Shown here in pieces: positions 14,769-23,521 of a DNA stretch of 35,280 bases (position 1 is its first letter; every line of letters starts with the position of its first letter). Where the stretch lies: assembly GCA_003224235.1 (NCBI GenBank), contig QHYU01000056.1, forward strand, positions 1 through 35,280, read 5' to 3'. This DNA comes from Acidobacteriota bacterium (GTDB lineage: Bacteria; Acidobacteriota; Terriglobia; Acidiferrales; UBA7541). The notes below the pieces were generated by a model. The model did not search any database. It was not told where the DNA came from and was given only the letters and a program-made list of their open reading frames with translations. The position numbers and the translations under genes are program-made.

Positions 14769-16595
14769 CTAATCCTCAACCTTAACCGTCTGGAAGAAAA
14801 CATCCTGCTGCGGATGCCTCTGCCCCGAGATAGGATCGAGCGGGTTGGCAGGTTGGGTGACCAAGTTGCGTGAGTCGCCCCAGACCGCGTGGAGCTTTCC
14901 GCCAGCCCACGTCAGACCGTTGTACTCGCCCAGGCTATAGCAGGGGACGATAATACGATCGTAATTCGTGGTCCTAAACGGCTGTGCCGACGTGGGGATC
15001 GGGATATTCGTGGGTGCGAGGTTGAAGGGGATGCTGTTTACCCGCACCACGCGCTCGTCCGGGAAGGTATCGCCACGCTCATCCGAGTTAGCTAGATCGA
15101 GATCCACGCTGGCATTAGCGTGCTGCGTGTAGTAGGAGATGTGAACCAGCCTCTTGTCCTCGCCTTCCTCGAGGGCGACCGCCGGGTGCACGTGTTGGAT
15201 GTCTGCCGCCCGGCTGGGATTGACCTGAACGGCTCGCGTCCAGCTGCGCCCGCCGTCATTCGAGCGCAGGAAAAGAATGTTCGAGCCAGCAGTGGGGTCG
15301 CCGAAGAACGGACTGTCCGAATTGGACCAAGCCAGGAAAACCCGACCGTCACTGGCGGCAAGGGCCGGCTGCGTGACGAGCCGGGTAGCCCGGACAAATC
15401 GCCGCAGGCCGAAACGCCCGCCGCCGATGTTAGACCCCTGGTGAATCGCCAACCGCAATCCCCCGCCCGGGCTGCCGCAATCAATCAGCTCACCCGCCTG
15501 CACAACGGGCAGCACGCTCGGGGAAAATGCGCCAGGGACATTGAACGTGGCAAAACGGAACGTCTCTCCGGCGTTGTCGGAGACTAGGATCCGAAGGAAA
15601 TCCTGGTCCGCGTTACTGAAATGCATGAAGCCAATGTAGAGCCGTCCCGTCTCCCGGTCCACCACTGGCACGGAGAACTGGATGAACTGCTGCGGATTGA
15701 CCGGGTTCGGATCAGGGCCCGGGGCGAAGACAGTCTTGGACGTCCAGGTGCGGCCCCCGTCCGTCGAACGTGCAAACCGCAACTCGGACCTGAAAAACAC
15801 CGGAGGAGGAGCTTGCTGGAAGCTGGTCCAGGTGACATAGAGGTTGGTCCGGTCGTCATCGCCTGGAGCTGGTCCGGCGGCAATCCACTCTTTGTCGCTG
15901 CCGTCATCCACCGCGGCCACGACTGCGTCGCTCCAGGTCCGCCCCCTGTCGGTCGATTTGTTCACTTGAACCGTGCCGTTGCCCTGGGCATCGATTCCCA
16001 ACGTGGAATAGTAGAAGTTGCCCTCTTCGTCGACAGTCACCACGCCGTCGCCAAAGGTAGCGCTGGCGCCCCGCACCGGCGGCACAAAGCCGCTGGTAAA
16101 GGTCCGGCCGCGGTCATTCGATGTCGAAAAGCCAGAAAGGAGAATTTCTTGGAACACTACTTGGCCGGTTGGCAAGCGGACCAGCTTCACGCCAGCCGAG
16201 CTGTTATAGCTGACCACTATGTTGTCGTTATGCGCCGCGACGGTGGTCTCGCTCTGGGTGAATTTCACAAACGGCCGCAACCCAGCGAACGTTTGGATGT
16301 TGTCGAGCGCTGGGTCGTTTACTTGCACATTGTCGCCGCGGAACTCGACCTCCTCATCTCTGTCTTCCTTCGAGACAGGGCTGGGGGTTGCATCTGCCTC
16401 GAGCATAATTCTGCCCGACAGAACTTCGTCCGCCATCATCTTGCCTTCGCTGCGCAGCTCCAAATCGACGCCGTTCTTCTTGACCGTGGTGAGAAACTGC
16501 GTGTCGAATGGAAAGCCGGAAACCGTCAGAATTCCAGCGCCCGCCATGAGCAACACACCTGTAAGATAAAGCCAAAGCCTCTTGGTGTTGGGCAT
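14769..16595 (-). CDS. Secreted BNR/sialidase-fold protein
   Basis: This protein of 608 residues starts at an ATG preceded by GGAGGAGACGT; an upstream start lacks a ribosome site. The N-terminus (LWLYLTGVLLMAGAGILTV) is a signal peptide or anchor. The rest is a predicted beta-propeller with several Asp-box repeats, seen as STSNDRGRTF, KSTDRGRTW, RSTDGGRTW, SDNAGETF and SNDGGRSW. Asp boxes occur in sialidases but also in many non-enzymatic propellers. The arginine triad and nucleophile tyrosine of true sialidases cannot be assigned here, so sialidase activity should not be assumed. It appears monocistronic, with its own promoter and terminator. Confidence 0.85.
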   Translation of the reverse strand: MPNTKRLWLYLTGVLLMAGAGILTVSGFPFDTQFLTTVKKNGVDLELRSEGKMMADEVLSGRIMLEADATPSPVSKEDRDEEVEFRGDNVQVNDPALDNIQTFAGLRPFVKFTQSETTVAAHNDNIVVSYNSSAGVKLVRLPTGQVVFQEILLSGFSTSNDRGRTFTSGFVPPVRGASATFGDGVVTVDEEGNFYYSTLGIDAQGNGTVQVNKSTDRGRTWSDAVVAAVDDGSDKEWIAAGPAPGDDDRTNLYVTWTSFQQAPPPVFFRSELRFARSTDGGRTWTSKTVFAPGPDPNPVNPQQFIQFSVPVVDRETGRLYIGFMHFSNADQDFLRILVSDNAGETFRFATFNVPGAFSPSVLPVVQAGELIDCGSPGGGLRLAIHQGSNIGGGRFGLRRFVRATRLVTQPALAASDGRVFLAWSNSDSPFFGDPTAGSNILFLRSNDGGRSWTRAVQVNPSRAADIQHVHPAVALEEGEDKRLVHISYYTQHANASVDLDLANSDERGDTFPDERVVRVNSIPFNLAPTNIPIPTSAQPFRTTNYDRIIVPCYSLGEYNGLTWAGGKLHAVWGDSRNLVTQPANPLDPISGQRHPQQDVFFQTVKVED

Positions 16596-16820
16596 ACGTC
16601 TCCTCCAGAAATGGATGTTGCAATCATTCCGGCGCATTGCCAGGGCTGCCCCCGGCAAGCCAGACTACGCTGTGGTCCGCGCGACGTCTGCCGAGCGGCA
16701 AGAAAAAAGAGTTGGACGTTGCCGCAGACCGCTACTGAGTGCCTCGCGCTCGCTTTACGGGGTGGGAAGCGAGCGAATCATGTCCTCCCCGGTTCAGTTT
16801 TTAGCCTGCGATGGCGCAAA

Positions 16821-16850
16821 GCTATATCGCAATACCCATTTGCAAGTCAA
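16821..16850 (-). promoter_or_regulatory. Candidate promoter of the BNR-repeat gene
   Basis: Reading the minus strand, TTGACT (16845-16850) is followed after 18 bases by TATAGC (16821-16826). It lies in a locally AT-rich patch of an otherwise GC-rich gap. The implied leader before ATG 16595 is about 215 bases, unusually long, so another promoter closer to the gene cannot be excluded. Confidence 0.45.
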
Positions 16851-16975
16851 GCTCAAAGCGTTGGATTTCAGTTCAACCTGCCCAGCCCGGCCACTTTCGT
16901 CTCTGTCTCGAAAGCGGCGTGGCAGCGTGTATGGCGCAGAGGTGGCTCAGAGGGGGAATAGCGAGTCCGCCCGCG

Positions 16976-17010
16976 GGGGAAACCCGGTCAAGTGGCTTGA
17001 TCGGGTCCCC
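16976..17010 (-). terminator. Hairpin terminator after the subtilisin-like protease gene
   Basis: Arms 16982-16992 and 16996-17006 pair over 11 bases with one G-T wobble and a three-base loop. Four further G-C pairs (16976-16979 with 17007-17010) follow beyond a two-base bulge. It begins about 30 bases after the stop codon at 17039. The following minus-strand bases lack a clear T run, so it may need Rho or may mainly protect the 3' end. Confidence 0.5.
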
Positions 17011-17038
17011 ACGCTGGCGGGAGGCGCGAAGGGTAGGC

Positions 17039-19417
17039 TTACTCCTCCGGCGGGCGCGGCGGGCGGAGGCGGTGGCCGTCAGCGGTTACGCTCAGCTCGA
17101 ACTTATCCTTGCTGGTTGGAACGCTGAAGCCGTTGACGATTGCCAACCAGAGTCCCGCAGGCGGATTAAGGACCCGAACTCGCTCGGGGGAGTCCGAGGT
17201 GGCCCCACTAAAATCCAAGCGACGATCTGGGCGAAGCAGGATCAAGTCGAGGTCGTTGGTCGGATAGTGCCCCCAGTTTCCCTTCCAGCCTAATTCAAAG
17301 TCGGCCTCATTGGTCCCTGCGGGGATGAAGAAAGGAAAGACCAGGAACTGCCCATCGGCAATCTTTCCGTCCACACTCTCCGGAGGCTCGCGCCGCTTGG
17401 TGGACGAAAGAGTGAGGCGTGCTGAGATCCGCCCTGCATTTGTGTCGTCGCCCGCAAAGGTCACGCGCACCAGCCCGGGCTCGGGATTAGCCAGAACGAG
17501 GGTGTGGTTCCCAGTCAGGAAGCTGTTCTCGGCATAGTCTCCAAAAGAAGTCTTGGCGCGCGCTACGGCAAAGAACAGGTCATCGCCAAATAGCACATTC
17601 TGCTGCGAAGGGGGGAGTTCGGGTGTGACGTCAGCCACCGAGACGGTCAGGCTTCCGATGTCTTCGTCCACTTCCACGAAGAACTCGGCTCGTTGTCCGG
17701 GCTTGAGCGGACCGACCTGGAAAGTGGGGTCGCTGTCGGCCTCGACAGCTCTCAGGCCGACACGCTCGATGTTTTCTGCGACCTCATCCTCAAATTCCGT
17801 GACCACCACCGTTTCCGGCACGCCTCCAGCGGCCAGCAACGCGCTGGCCTGCACCACATTGAGGAAGCCCGCGCCGCGGTCCTGAGCGGTAGAACCGTCG
17901 CCGATGACGCCCGGATTACCCCCCAGCAGAAGCGCGTTGCGAATCTGCCGGGCGGTAGCGGTGGGAAACGCTTGCCTCAGAAGTGCTGCGCCACCGGCAA
18001 TGGTTGGGCTGGCAAATGAAGTCCCACTGGCAAAGTTCAGGATGTTCGGCGCGGCGAAGCCTTGTCCGAAGGATGCGACGGCATTGGCAACCAGCCCGGG
18101 GGCAGAGCGACCGTCGGCCGTCGGTCCTCGTGAGCTGAACAAGGCAGTCTGGATATTCTCATCGGGTCGAAACAGCAAGCCGAATCCCGGGGCGCCGGTG
18201 ATCAAGTCAAGGAGAATCCGCAAATGTACCGGCGTTTCGGCTCCTCCGGCGGTGATCGTGCCAAGCGCCGTGCCAGGGGACGTTCCGCTGATTCCCGCCG
18301 GTCCGTCGTTGCCCGCGGCGGCGACGGGGACAATACCCGCAGCCAGCATCCGATCAGTCATGCTGTCCAGCAGGTCGCGCCCGGCAAACAGAGTAGGGCC
18401 ACCGAAGCTCATGTTGACCACGGAAATGTTCAGCGAATCGAAACTGCCATCAGGCTTGCGCACGGGGGGAACCCCGCTGTTGAAGTTCCGACGCAACTGG
18501 ATGGCGCGCTCCATCGCGCGCAGAATATCGGAGGTGAAGGCACCGTCACCCGCGCAGAAAGGCCGCCGGCACGGAAATACCTTCAGGGCATAAATACTAG
18601 ACGCCGGCGCTGTACCCACCATCGGAATGTCCACGAACTGCGCCGTGCCAGAAGGAGACTGAATCACATTCGCGCTTGCCGGCGAATAGCGCCGCACGGC
18701 CTGGGCGAAACCACTCGTGGGGGAGAAACGGAAGGTGACGTTGGCCGCAATCATCCCAGAAACAAAGGTTCCATGGCCGTCGTTGCGGCTGTCTATGGCG
18801 GGCACCGAACGGCAAGTCGGCGGGGCCGGCCGGCGACATTCGTTGGCCTCGGGCACCAGATTTTCCCCGCCGATGACGGCGCGGCGCAGATCGAGATGGG
18901 GAAATCCAGGACGAACCCCGGTGTCCATCACTGCCACCACGACGCCCTGTCCCTGGATGCGCCGCAAATGGAGAGCTTGGGCACCAGTGAGGATATTGGT
19001 AAAGCGGTAGGCATCAGGATGAGAAGCAGCGAAGTCAGCGATCTGCTGTTCAGTCATCGGCTCGCCGATAGTCTCTGCGTCCGCCGTCAACAGCCCTGGT
19101 AATTCATGAGCCGGGTGCTTGACGCCAGTCGGTTGCGGCAGCGGGACTACCGCATCTTTGTAAGCGGCCTGAACGCCAGGAATTTGCCGCACCTGCAGCA
19201 GCATCGCCGAGGGAATCTCCACGACAATCGCGTCCACCTCTTCAAACTCGTGCACCACCTGGCCACCAAGCCCCTCGATGGTCGCCTTGAGTTCCGTGGA
19301 GGGTTTGCTGCACTTCAGGATGATGCGCTCGCGCCCGTCCCTGTCGTCGGCCCGAACTGTGCCCACGAGAAATAGAAGACAAACACCCAGAGACAGAAAT
19401 CGAAATTTGGCTTTCAT
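17039..19417 (-). CDS. Secreted subtilisin-like serine protease (S8)
   Basis: This 792-residue protein begins with a signal peptide (FLSLGVCLLFLVGTVRA) after a GGGAGGG ribosome site. An inhibitor-like propeptide covers about residues 28-90. The S8 domain follows with the full triad: D165 in AVMDTGV, H215 in DGHGTFVSG and S467 in SGTSFASPTIAGG; the oxyanion Asn is in AAAGNDG. The catalytic domain carries insertions between His and Ser, with cysteines that could form disulfides (ANECRR...PTCRS; FPCRRPFC). About 300 residues of beta-rich C-terminal region follow, resembling the PPC-type domains of secreted proteases. It is a likely extracellular scavenging enzyme with its own promoter and hairpin. 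Confidence 0.92.
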   Translation of the reverse strand: MKAKFRFLSLGVCLLFLVGTVRADDRDGRERIILKCSKPSTELKATIEGLGGQVVHEFEEVDAIVVEIPSAMLLQVRQIPGVQAAYKDAVVPLPQPTGVKHPAHELPGLLTADAETIGEPMTEQQIADFAASHPDAYRFTNILTGAQALHLRRIQGQGVVVAVMDTGVRPGFPHLDLRRAVIGGENLVPEANECRRPAPPTCRSVPAIDSRNDGHGTFVSGMIAANVTFRFSPTSGFAQAVRRYSPASANVIQSPSGTAQFVDIPMVGTAPASSIYALKVFPCRRPFCAGDGAFTSDILRAMERAIQLRRNFNSGVPPVRKPDGSFDSLNISVVNMSFGGPTLFAGRDLLDSMTDRMLAAGIVPVAAAGNDGPAGISGTSPGTALGTITAGGAETPVHLRILLDLITGAPGFGLLFRPDENIQTALFSSRGPTADGRSAPGLVANAVASFGQGFAAPNILNFASGTSFASPTIAGGAALLRQAFPTATARQIRNALLLGGNPGVIGDGSTAQDRGAGFLNVVQASALLAAGGVPETVVVTEFEDEVAENIERVGLRAVEADSDPTFQVGPLKPGQRAEFFVEVDEDIGSLTVSVADVTPELPPSQQNVLFGDDLFFAVARAKTSFGDYAENSFLTGNHTLVLANPEPGLVRVTFAGDDTNAGRISARLTLSSTKRREPPESVDGKIADGQFLVFPFFIPAGTNEADFELGWKGNWGHYPTNDLDLILLRPDRRLDFSGATSDSPERVRVLNPPAGLWLAIVNGFSVPTSKDKFELSVTADGHRLRPPRPPEE

Positions 19418-19458
19418 GAGTTTTTCCCTCCCTCGGGAACTCTGCGGGGCGGGGGCAC

Positions 19459-19486
19459 CTTATACCACCGGCACTGTTAAGATCAA
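19459..19486 (-). promoter_or_regulatory. Promoter of the subtilisin-like protease gene
   Basis: On the minus strand TTGATC (19481-19486) and TATAAG (19459-19464) are separated by 16 bases. The predicted start, near 19452, gives a leader of about 35 bases ending in the GGGAGGG ribosome site and ATG 19417. Confidence 0.6.
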
Positions 19487-19675
19487 CTGATTTTTTCCTC
19501 CATTGTGGTTCGCTCCCGTGAATCCGCAGACCGGTTTCCCGGCAAGATCGCCTGCGACCGGGGGCTCACAGCGCGCCCCGTGAAGCCGAGTCCTTGCTTT
19601 GGCCCTATTCCTCTAGCGAGAAAATTAAGTTTGAGTTAATCTTGCCGCCGCGAAGGGAGTCGCTTTCCTCGTTCG

Positions 19676-21159
19676 ATGCTTTTCAAGAGCCTGAGCGCCG
19701 CGGTGTTCGGCATTGACGCCTACCTCGTCGAAGTTGAGGTGGACGTTGGCTCGGGCAACCTGCACGATTTCAACGTGGTTGGCCTGCCCGATGTGGCCGT
19801 CAAGGAAAGCCGCGAGCGCATAAAAGCCGCGCTCAAGAACTGCGGCTACGATTTCCCCGCCCCGCAGAGCGTCACCATCAACTTGGCCCCGGCCGACATC
19901 CGCAAGGAAGGCTCGGCGTTCGATTTGCCCATGGCGCTGGGCATCCTGGGCTGCGTCGGCACGTTTTTCGGCAAGGCCCTCAATGGTTTCGTGTTTCTCG
20001 GCGAACTCTCGAGCGCGGCATTCGCTCGCTGGCGGTGCCGGAGGCCAACGCGCGCGAGGCCGCTGTGGTGGAGGGCATCGACGTCTATGCCCTTCGCTCG
20101 CTGCCGCAGGCGGTGGACCTGATCAACGCCCCGGAATCCTTCGCTCCGTTGCGCTTGGACGCCCGCGCCCTGCTCGCGGAGGCCGCGCAGTATTTGGTGG
20201 ACCTGCGCGACGTCCGCGGCCAGCAAGCTGCCAAGCGCGCCTTGGAGGTGGCCTGTGCCGGTGGCCACAACATCATCTTCATCGGGCCGCCCGGCGCTGG
20301 CAAGACCATGCTCGCCAAGCGCATCCCCACCATCCTCCCGCCGATGTCTCTGGAGGAGGCCATCGAAACCACGCGCATTCACAGCGTCGCCGGCTTGCTA
20401 GAAAACTCGCGCGGCCTGGTGGGCACGCGGCCCTTTCGCTCTCCGCACCACACCATCAGCGACGCAGGATTGATCGGCGGCGGCGCGGTGCCGCGGCCCG
20501 GCGAAGTCTCGCTCGGGCATCACGGCGTGCTGTTCCTGGACGAGCTGCCCGAATTCGAGCGCAACGTCCTCGAGGTGATGCGCCAGCCGCTCGAGGAAGG
20601 CTCGGTGACCATTGCGCGCGCCGCCACTTCGGTCACCTTTCCCGCGCGCTTTATGCTCGCCGCAGCGATGAACCCCTGCCCTTGCGGTTTCTTTGGCGAC
20701 TCCACGCGCGAATGCCATTGCTCGCCGCCGCAGATCCAGCGCTACGTCTCGAGAATCTCGGGACCCCTGCTCGACCGCATCGACATCCACATTGAGGTCC
20801 CCGCGGTGAAGTACAGGGAGCTCCGCGGCGAGCACGCCATCGAGGAATCGGCCACCGTGCGCGAGCGGGTGCTGCGCGCCCGCACCCGGCAACTGGAGCG
20901 CTTCGCCGAGGAGAAGAAGATTTACGCCAACGCCCAGATGCCGCCAAAGCTCCTCCGGAAGCATTGCCAAATTTCCGAAGAGAGCGAGAAGTTGCTGGAG
21001 AACGCCATCACGCGGCTGGGACTTTCCGCGCGCGCCCACGATCGCATCCTAAAAGTGGCGCGGACGATCGCGGATCTGGACAGCGCGGCCCACGTCCAGC
21101 CCCACCACCTCAGCGAAGCCATCCAGTACCGCACCCTCGACCGCACCTACTGGGCCTAG
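19676..21159 (+). pseudogene. comM: ComM/YifB-family AAA+ protein, interrupted by an internal deletion
   Basis: ComM is a Mg-chelatase-like AAA+ helicase that promotes branch migration in natural transformation. The N-terminal part is normal ([45 protein letters not shown]) up to FLGELS at about 20011. The frame then changes and continues as [22 protein letters not shown]. The roughly 20 residues that ComM proteins have between these words (LxGxxRxVxGALxxA region) are absent. The missing stretch must be one more than a multiple of three, for example 61, 67 or 70 bases. The rest is intact: Walker [10 protein letters not shown], Walker [28 protein letters not shown] and LLDRIDIH. Without a frame repair only a short N-terminal fragment is made. 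Assembly error is not excluded. Confidence 0.85.
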
Positions 21160-21230
21160 CGCGTAGGACCGGCATTCCTGCCTGTCCGCCACTCTCTCCT
21201 CCCTCGCCGCGCTCCCCCAAACCCTCTCCA

Positions 21231-21260
21231 TTGACTTCCATTAAGCCGCTGTGCTAGGCA
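21231..21260 (+). promoter_or_regulatory. Weak candidate promoter of the RsbW-like gene
   Basis: TTGACT (21231-21236) and TAGGCA (21255-21260) have an 18-base spacer. The -35 element is good and the -10 is poor. Its position, about 35 bases before ATG 21294, is suitable. Confidence 0.3.
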
Positions 21261-21293
21261 TACTTCGCTTTGACCTCAGGCGCCAACCGTCGG

Positions 21294-21767
21294 ATGCCTG
21301 CAGAGACCAAGCGGATTGAAGTGACACTGGAGACGCTGCTCGATAGCGTCAGTCTGGCCGAGGACATTTGTCTGCGAATCGCCGCGTCGGCGGGCTTCGA
21401 CGAAGACGACTGTCACAAGATCGGCATGTCGGTCCGCGAGGGCGTGATCAACGCCTATCGGTACGGCCACGACAGCCAGCGCGGCAAAAAGATTCATCTG
21501 GTCTTTGAGCTTGCGCCGGACAAGATGGTGATTCGTGTGATCGACCACGGTCCCGGCTTTAACCTAGCCGATGTCCCCGATCCCCTAGCCGAGGAGAATC
21601 TGCTCAAGACCTCGGGTCGCGGGATTTTCCTGATGCGCTCGTTTATGGATGAATTTGAGGTGCTCCGCCGCCGTCAGGGCGGGGCCGAGGTGGTCATGGC
21701 CAAGCAATATCCCGCATCACGCGGCGCCGGCCCCGGGAGACGGTCCGCGAACACGAAGGAGGAATAA
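21294..21767 (+). CDS. RsbW-like anti-sigma factor/serine kinase (HATPase)
   Basis: This 157-residue protein is a single GHKL ATPase domain of the RsbW/SpoIIAB type. The N-box (MSVREGVINAYRYGH) supplies the Mg-binding Asn. The G1 box is DHGPGF and the G2 box is GRGIFLMRSFMD. Such proteins bind a sigma factor and phosphorylate an antagonist on serine. The antagonist is almost certainly the STAS protein encoded four bases downstream. Neither a sigma factor nor a PP2C phosphatase is nearby, so the target and the input are elsewhere. The start is uncertain: ATG 21294 lacks a strong ribosome site, and an in-frame TTG at 21270 is an alternative. Confidence 0.85.
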   Translation: MPAETKRIEVTLETLLDSVSLAEDICLRIAASAGFDEDDCHKIGMSVREGVINAYRYGHDSQRGKKIHLVFELAPDKMVIRVIDHGPGFNLADVPDPLAEENLLKTSGRGIFLMRSFMDEFEVLRRRQGGAEVVMAKQYPASRGAGPGRRSANTKEE

Positions 21768-21770
21768 CCT

Positions 21771-22115
21771 GTGAACCTCAGAGCCACCGCGCGCGAGTCG
21801 GGCAGCGTGATTGTGATCGACCTCAGCGGGCGCATCACCCTCGGCGAGGGTAGCGCCCTGTTGCGCCAAATGATCCGCGAAAATCTTGGCAAGGGTCATA
21901 AGAAAATTATCTTGAACCTGGGCGAAGTGAACTACATCGATAGCTCGGGCATCGGCGAATTGGTGAGCGGCTATACCACGGTCACAAGCCAAGGCGGGGA
22001 GCTGAAGCTGCTCAACCTCACTAAGAGAGTGCACGACTTGCTCCAGATCACCAAATTGTTCACCGTATTTGACGTTTACTCCGATGAACGCACTGCCGTG
22101 CGCAGCTTTCAGTAG
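21771..22115 (+). CDS. RsbV-like STAS-domain anti-sigma factor antagonist
   Basis: This 114-residue STAS protein starts at GTG 21771 behind a strong AAGGAGG site that overlaps the end of the kinase gene, so the pair is translationally coupled. The phosphorylation site is in NYIDSSGIGEL, with Ser58 in the conserved position. The N-terminal strand reads GSVIVIDLSGRITLGEG. When unphosphorylated such proteins sequester the RsbW-like partner and free its target. The pairing makes a partner-switch module, but only two of the usual four components are present here. Confidence 0.92.
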   Translation: MNLRATARESGSVIVIDLSGRITLGEGSALLRQMIRENLGKGHKKIILNLGEVNYIDSSGIGELVSGYTTVTSQGGELKLLNLTKRVHDLLQITKLFTVFDVYSDERTAVRSFQ

Positions 22116-22379
22116 CCCCGGCGCTTCGCACGACCTGTATTGCAGCGCCATCTTACGTTAGTCACGCCTCGAAAGGTTCAGTTAGGTCCCTCGAAGCCAG
22201 CCACGGTTGCAACACCACGACACTCTGGACACCATTGCACTTTTGTGCCAGCATACCGCCGCGTTTGTGGGTCACGTAATACCGTAGGTGTACGGGGCTC
22301 GTCGCGGCGGGTTTTTTGTGGCACCGACTGGCGTTACACCCGGCAAATAGCGATATTTTTAGAAACAGGAGTTACGAAG

Positions 22380-22586
22380 TTGAGTAGAGAACAAGGTGTG
22401 GTGAAGTGGTTCAACGCGTCCAAGGGGTACGGTTTCATCCAGCGCCAGTCGGGCGAGGATGTGTTCGTTCACTTCTCGGCCATCCAGATGGACGGTTACA
22501 AGACCTTGACCGAAGGCCAGACGGTCGAGTTCGAAGTCCGTCAGGGACCCAAGGGCTATCAGGCTGAGAACGTCACCCGCGTCTAA
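22380..22586 (+). CDS. Cold-shock protein (CspA family)
   Basis: This 68-residue protein is a complete cold-shock domain that binds single-stranded RNA and DNA. RNP1 is KGYGFIQ and RNP2 is DVFVHFSAI, and the start [14 protein letters not shown] is family-typical. The initiation codon is TTG at 22380, preceded by CAGGAG at a suitable distance; an upstream in-frame extension to 22140 has no resemblance to the family. The gap before it (22116-22379) may contain a long leader as in other csp genes. It includes a T6 run near 22312 but no RNA fold I can name. Confidence 0.92.
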   Translation: MSREQGVVKWFNASKGYGFIQRQSGEDVFVHFSAIQMDGYKTLTEGQTVEFEVRQGPKGYQAENVTRV

Positions 22587-22741
22587 GGCATCAAGATCTC
22601 GAGGCCCTGTCCTCTCCGCCGGCTGCGGAGCTTGCGCGCACGACGCCGGCGCGGAGGGCGGGGCTTTCCTGTTTTCGCCACTTCCTGCCATCGCCAGAGA
22701 ATGGGCAGGCGCGCTTTGTGATACGATGGTTCGTTTGATAG

Positions 22742-23479
22742 ATGGCGGAGGAGAGCTTGTCGCAGCACATCTCGCGCAAGGAATTAAAGAAAGACGAAAT
22801 CCGAGAAACTTTGGCGCACGGCGCCGAAGCGGTCTTCTCTCACCAGAAGATGGCAGGGCTCGTTCTGGGCGCGGTGCTGGTCGTGGCCCTGGCCATCCTC
22901 GGCTGGCGGTTCTACGCCGAGCGGCAGACGGGGAAGGCTTCGGCAGCGCTCGAAGAGGCAATGAAGATTTTCCAGGCGCGCATCCGCGCGCCGGGCGAGC
23001 CGGGAGAGCCGGGCGAAGTCACCTACGTCGAAGAGAAGAACAAGTATGAAGACGCGTCGAAGAAATTCTACGAGATCACCGGCAAGTATTGGCGGACGCG
23101 CCCCGGGCAGGTGGCCCGCTACTATGCGGCGCTGAGCGAGATCCAACTCGGCCGCTTCAGCGAAGCCCAGAAGTTGCTGAAAGAGTTCGAGGGTAGTGGC
23201 GACGAGGAATTTGTTGCGCTCGCGCGCTACCAACTGGCCGTGGTGTACGACAAGACCGGCAAAGGCGAGGACGCCGCGAAACTCTTCCGGCAGCTCGCCG
23301 AAAAACCCACCGTCTTCGTGCCCAAGCCGATGGCCCTGCTCGCGCTCGGCGATCAGTTGCGCAAAAGCAATCCGCAGGAAGCGACCAAGGTGTACAACCA
23401 GATCAGGCAAGATTTTCCTGATTCCCCGGTCGCCGAAGAAGCCGAAAAACGCCTGGAGACCTTCGGCCCGAAGAGCTAG
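22742..23479 (+). CDS. Membrane-anchored TPR protein (YfgM-like)
   Basis: This 245-residue protein has a charged cytoplasmic N-terminus (about 1-36, HISRKELKKDEIRETL) and one membrane helix (about 37-56, AGLVLGAVLVVALAILGWRFY). A periplasmic helical region follows with tetratricopeptide-like repeats (RYYAALSEIQLGRFSEAQKLL, ALARYQLAVVYDKTGKGEDAAKLF, AEEAEKRLE). This layout matches YfgM/TPR_21 proteins, which sit at the SecYEG translocon and handle exported proteins. That role is inferred from architecture, since sequence identity is low-complexity and helical. Its ribosome site is weak. It precedes the dGTPase gene by 42 bases and may share its transcript. Confidence 0.75.
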   Translation: MAEESLSQHISRKELKKDEIRETLAHGAEAVFSHQKMAGLVLGAVLVVALAILGWRFYAERQTGKASAALEEAMKIFQARIRAPGEPGEPGEVTYVEEKNKYEDASKKFYEITGKYWRTRPGQVARYYAALSEIQLGRFSEAQKLLKEFEGSGDEEFVALARYQLAVVYDKTGKGEDAAKLFRQLAEKPTVFVPKPMALLALGDQLRKSNPQEATKVYNQIRQDFPDSPVAEEAEKRLETFGPKS

Positions 23480-23521
23480 CCCCTCGCGTTTTTTTCTCTG
23501 CTTGGCGCAGGCTGCGATAGG

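Larger units (their letters stand above)
16596..17038. other. Intergenic region between two secreted-protein genes
   Basis: This gap of about 440 bases holds a candidate minus-strand promoter for the BNR-repeat gene and a strong hairpin after the protease gene. No open frame with family resemblance or ribosome site was found, and no RNA gene was recognised. The leader of the BNR-repeat gene would be long, about 215 bases. Confidence 0.5.

Noticed and set aside
14769-16595. Calling the BNR-repeat protein a sialidase
   Set aside because: Asp boxes alone do not prove it; the arginine triad and tyrosine nucleophile could not be placed.
15621-16961. A plus-strand open frame of about 440 codons opposite the BNR-repeat gene
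   Set aside because: The Asp-box protein on the minus strand explains this DNA; the plus-strand product has no motif or start signal.
19418-19675. A possible RNA gene in the gap between the protease and comM genes
   Set aside because: I could identify only the protease promoter; no tRNA, tmRNA, RNase P or SRP-like core was seen.
22140-22379. In-frame N-terminal extension of the cold-shock protein
   Set aside because: The extension has no family similarity, and the TTG at 22380 has a proper ribosome site and gives the usual 68-residue length.
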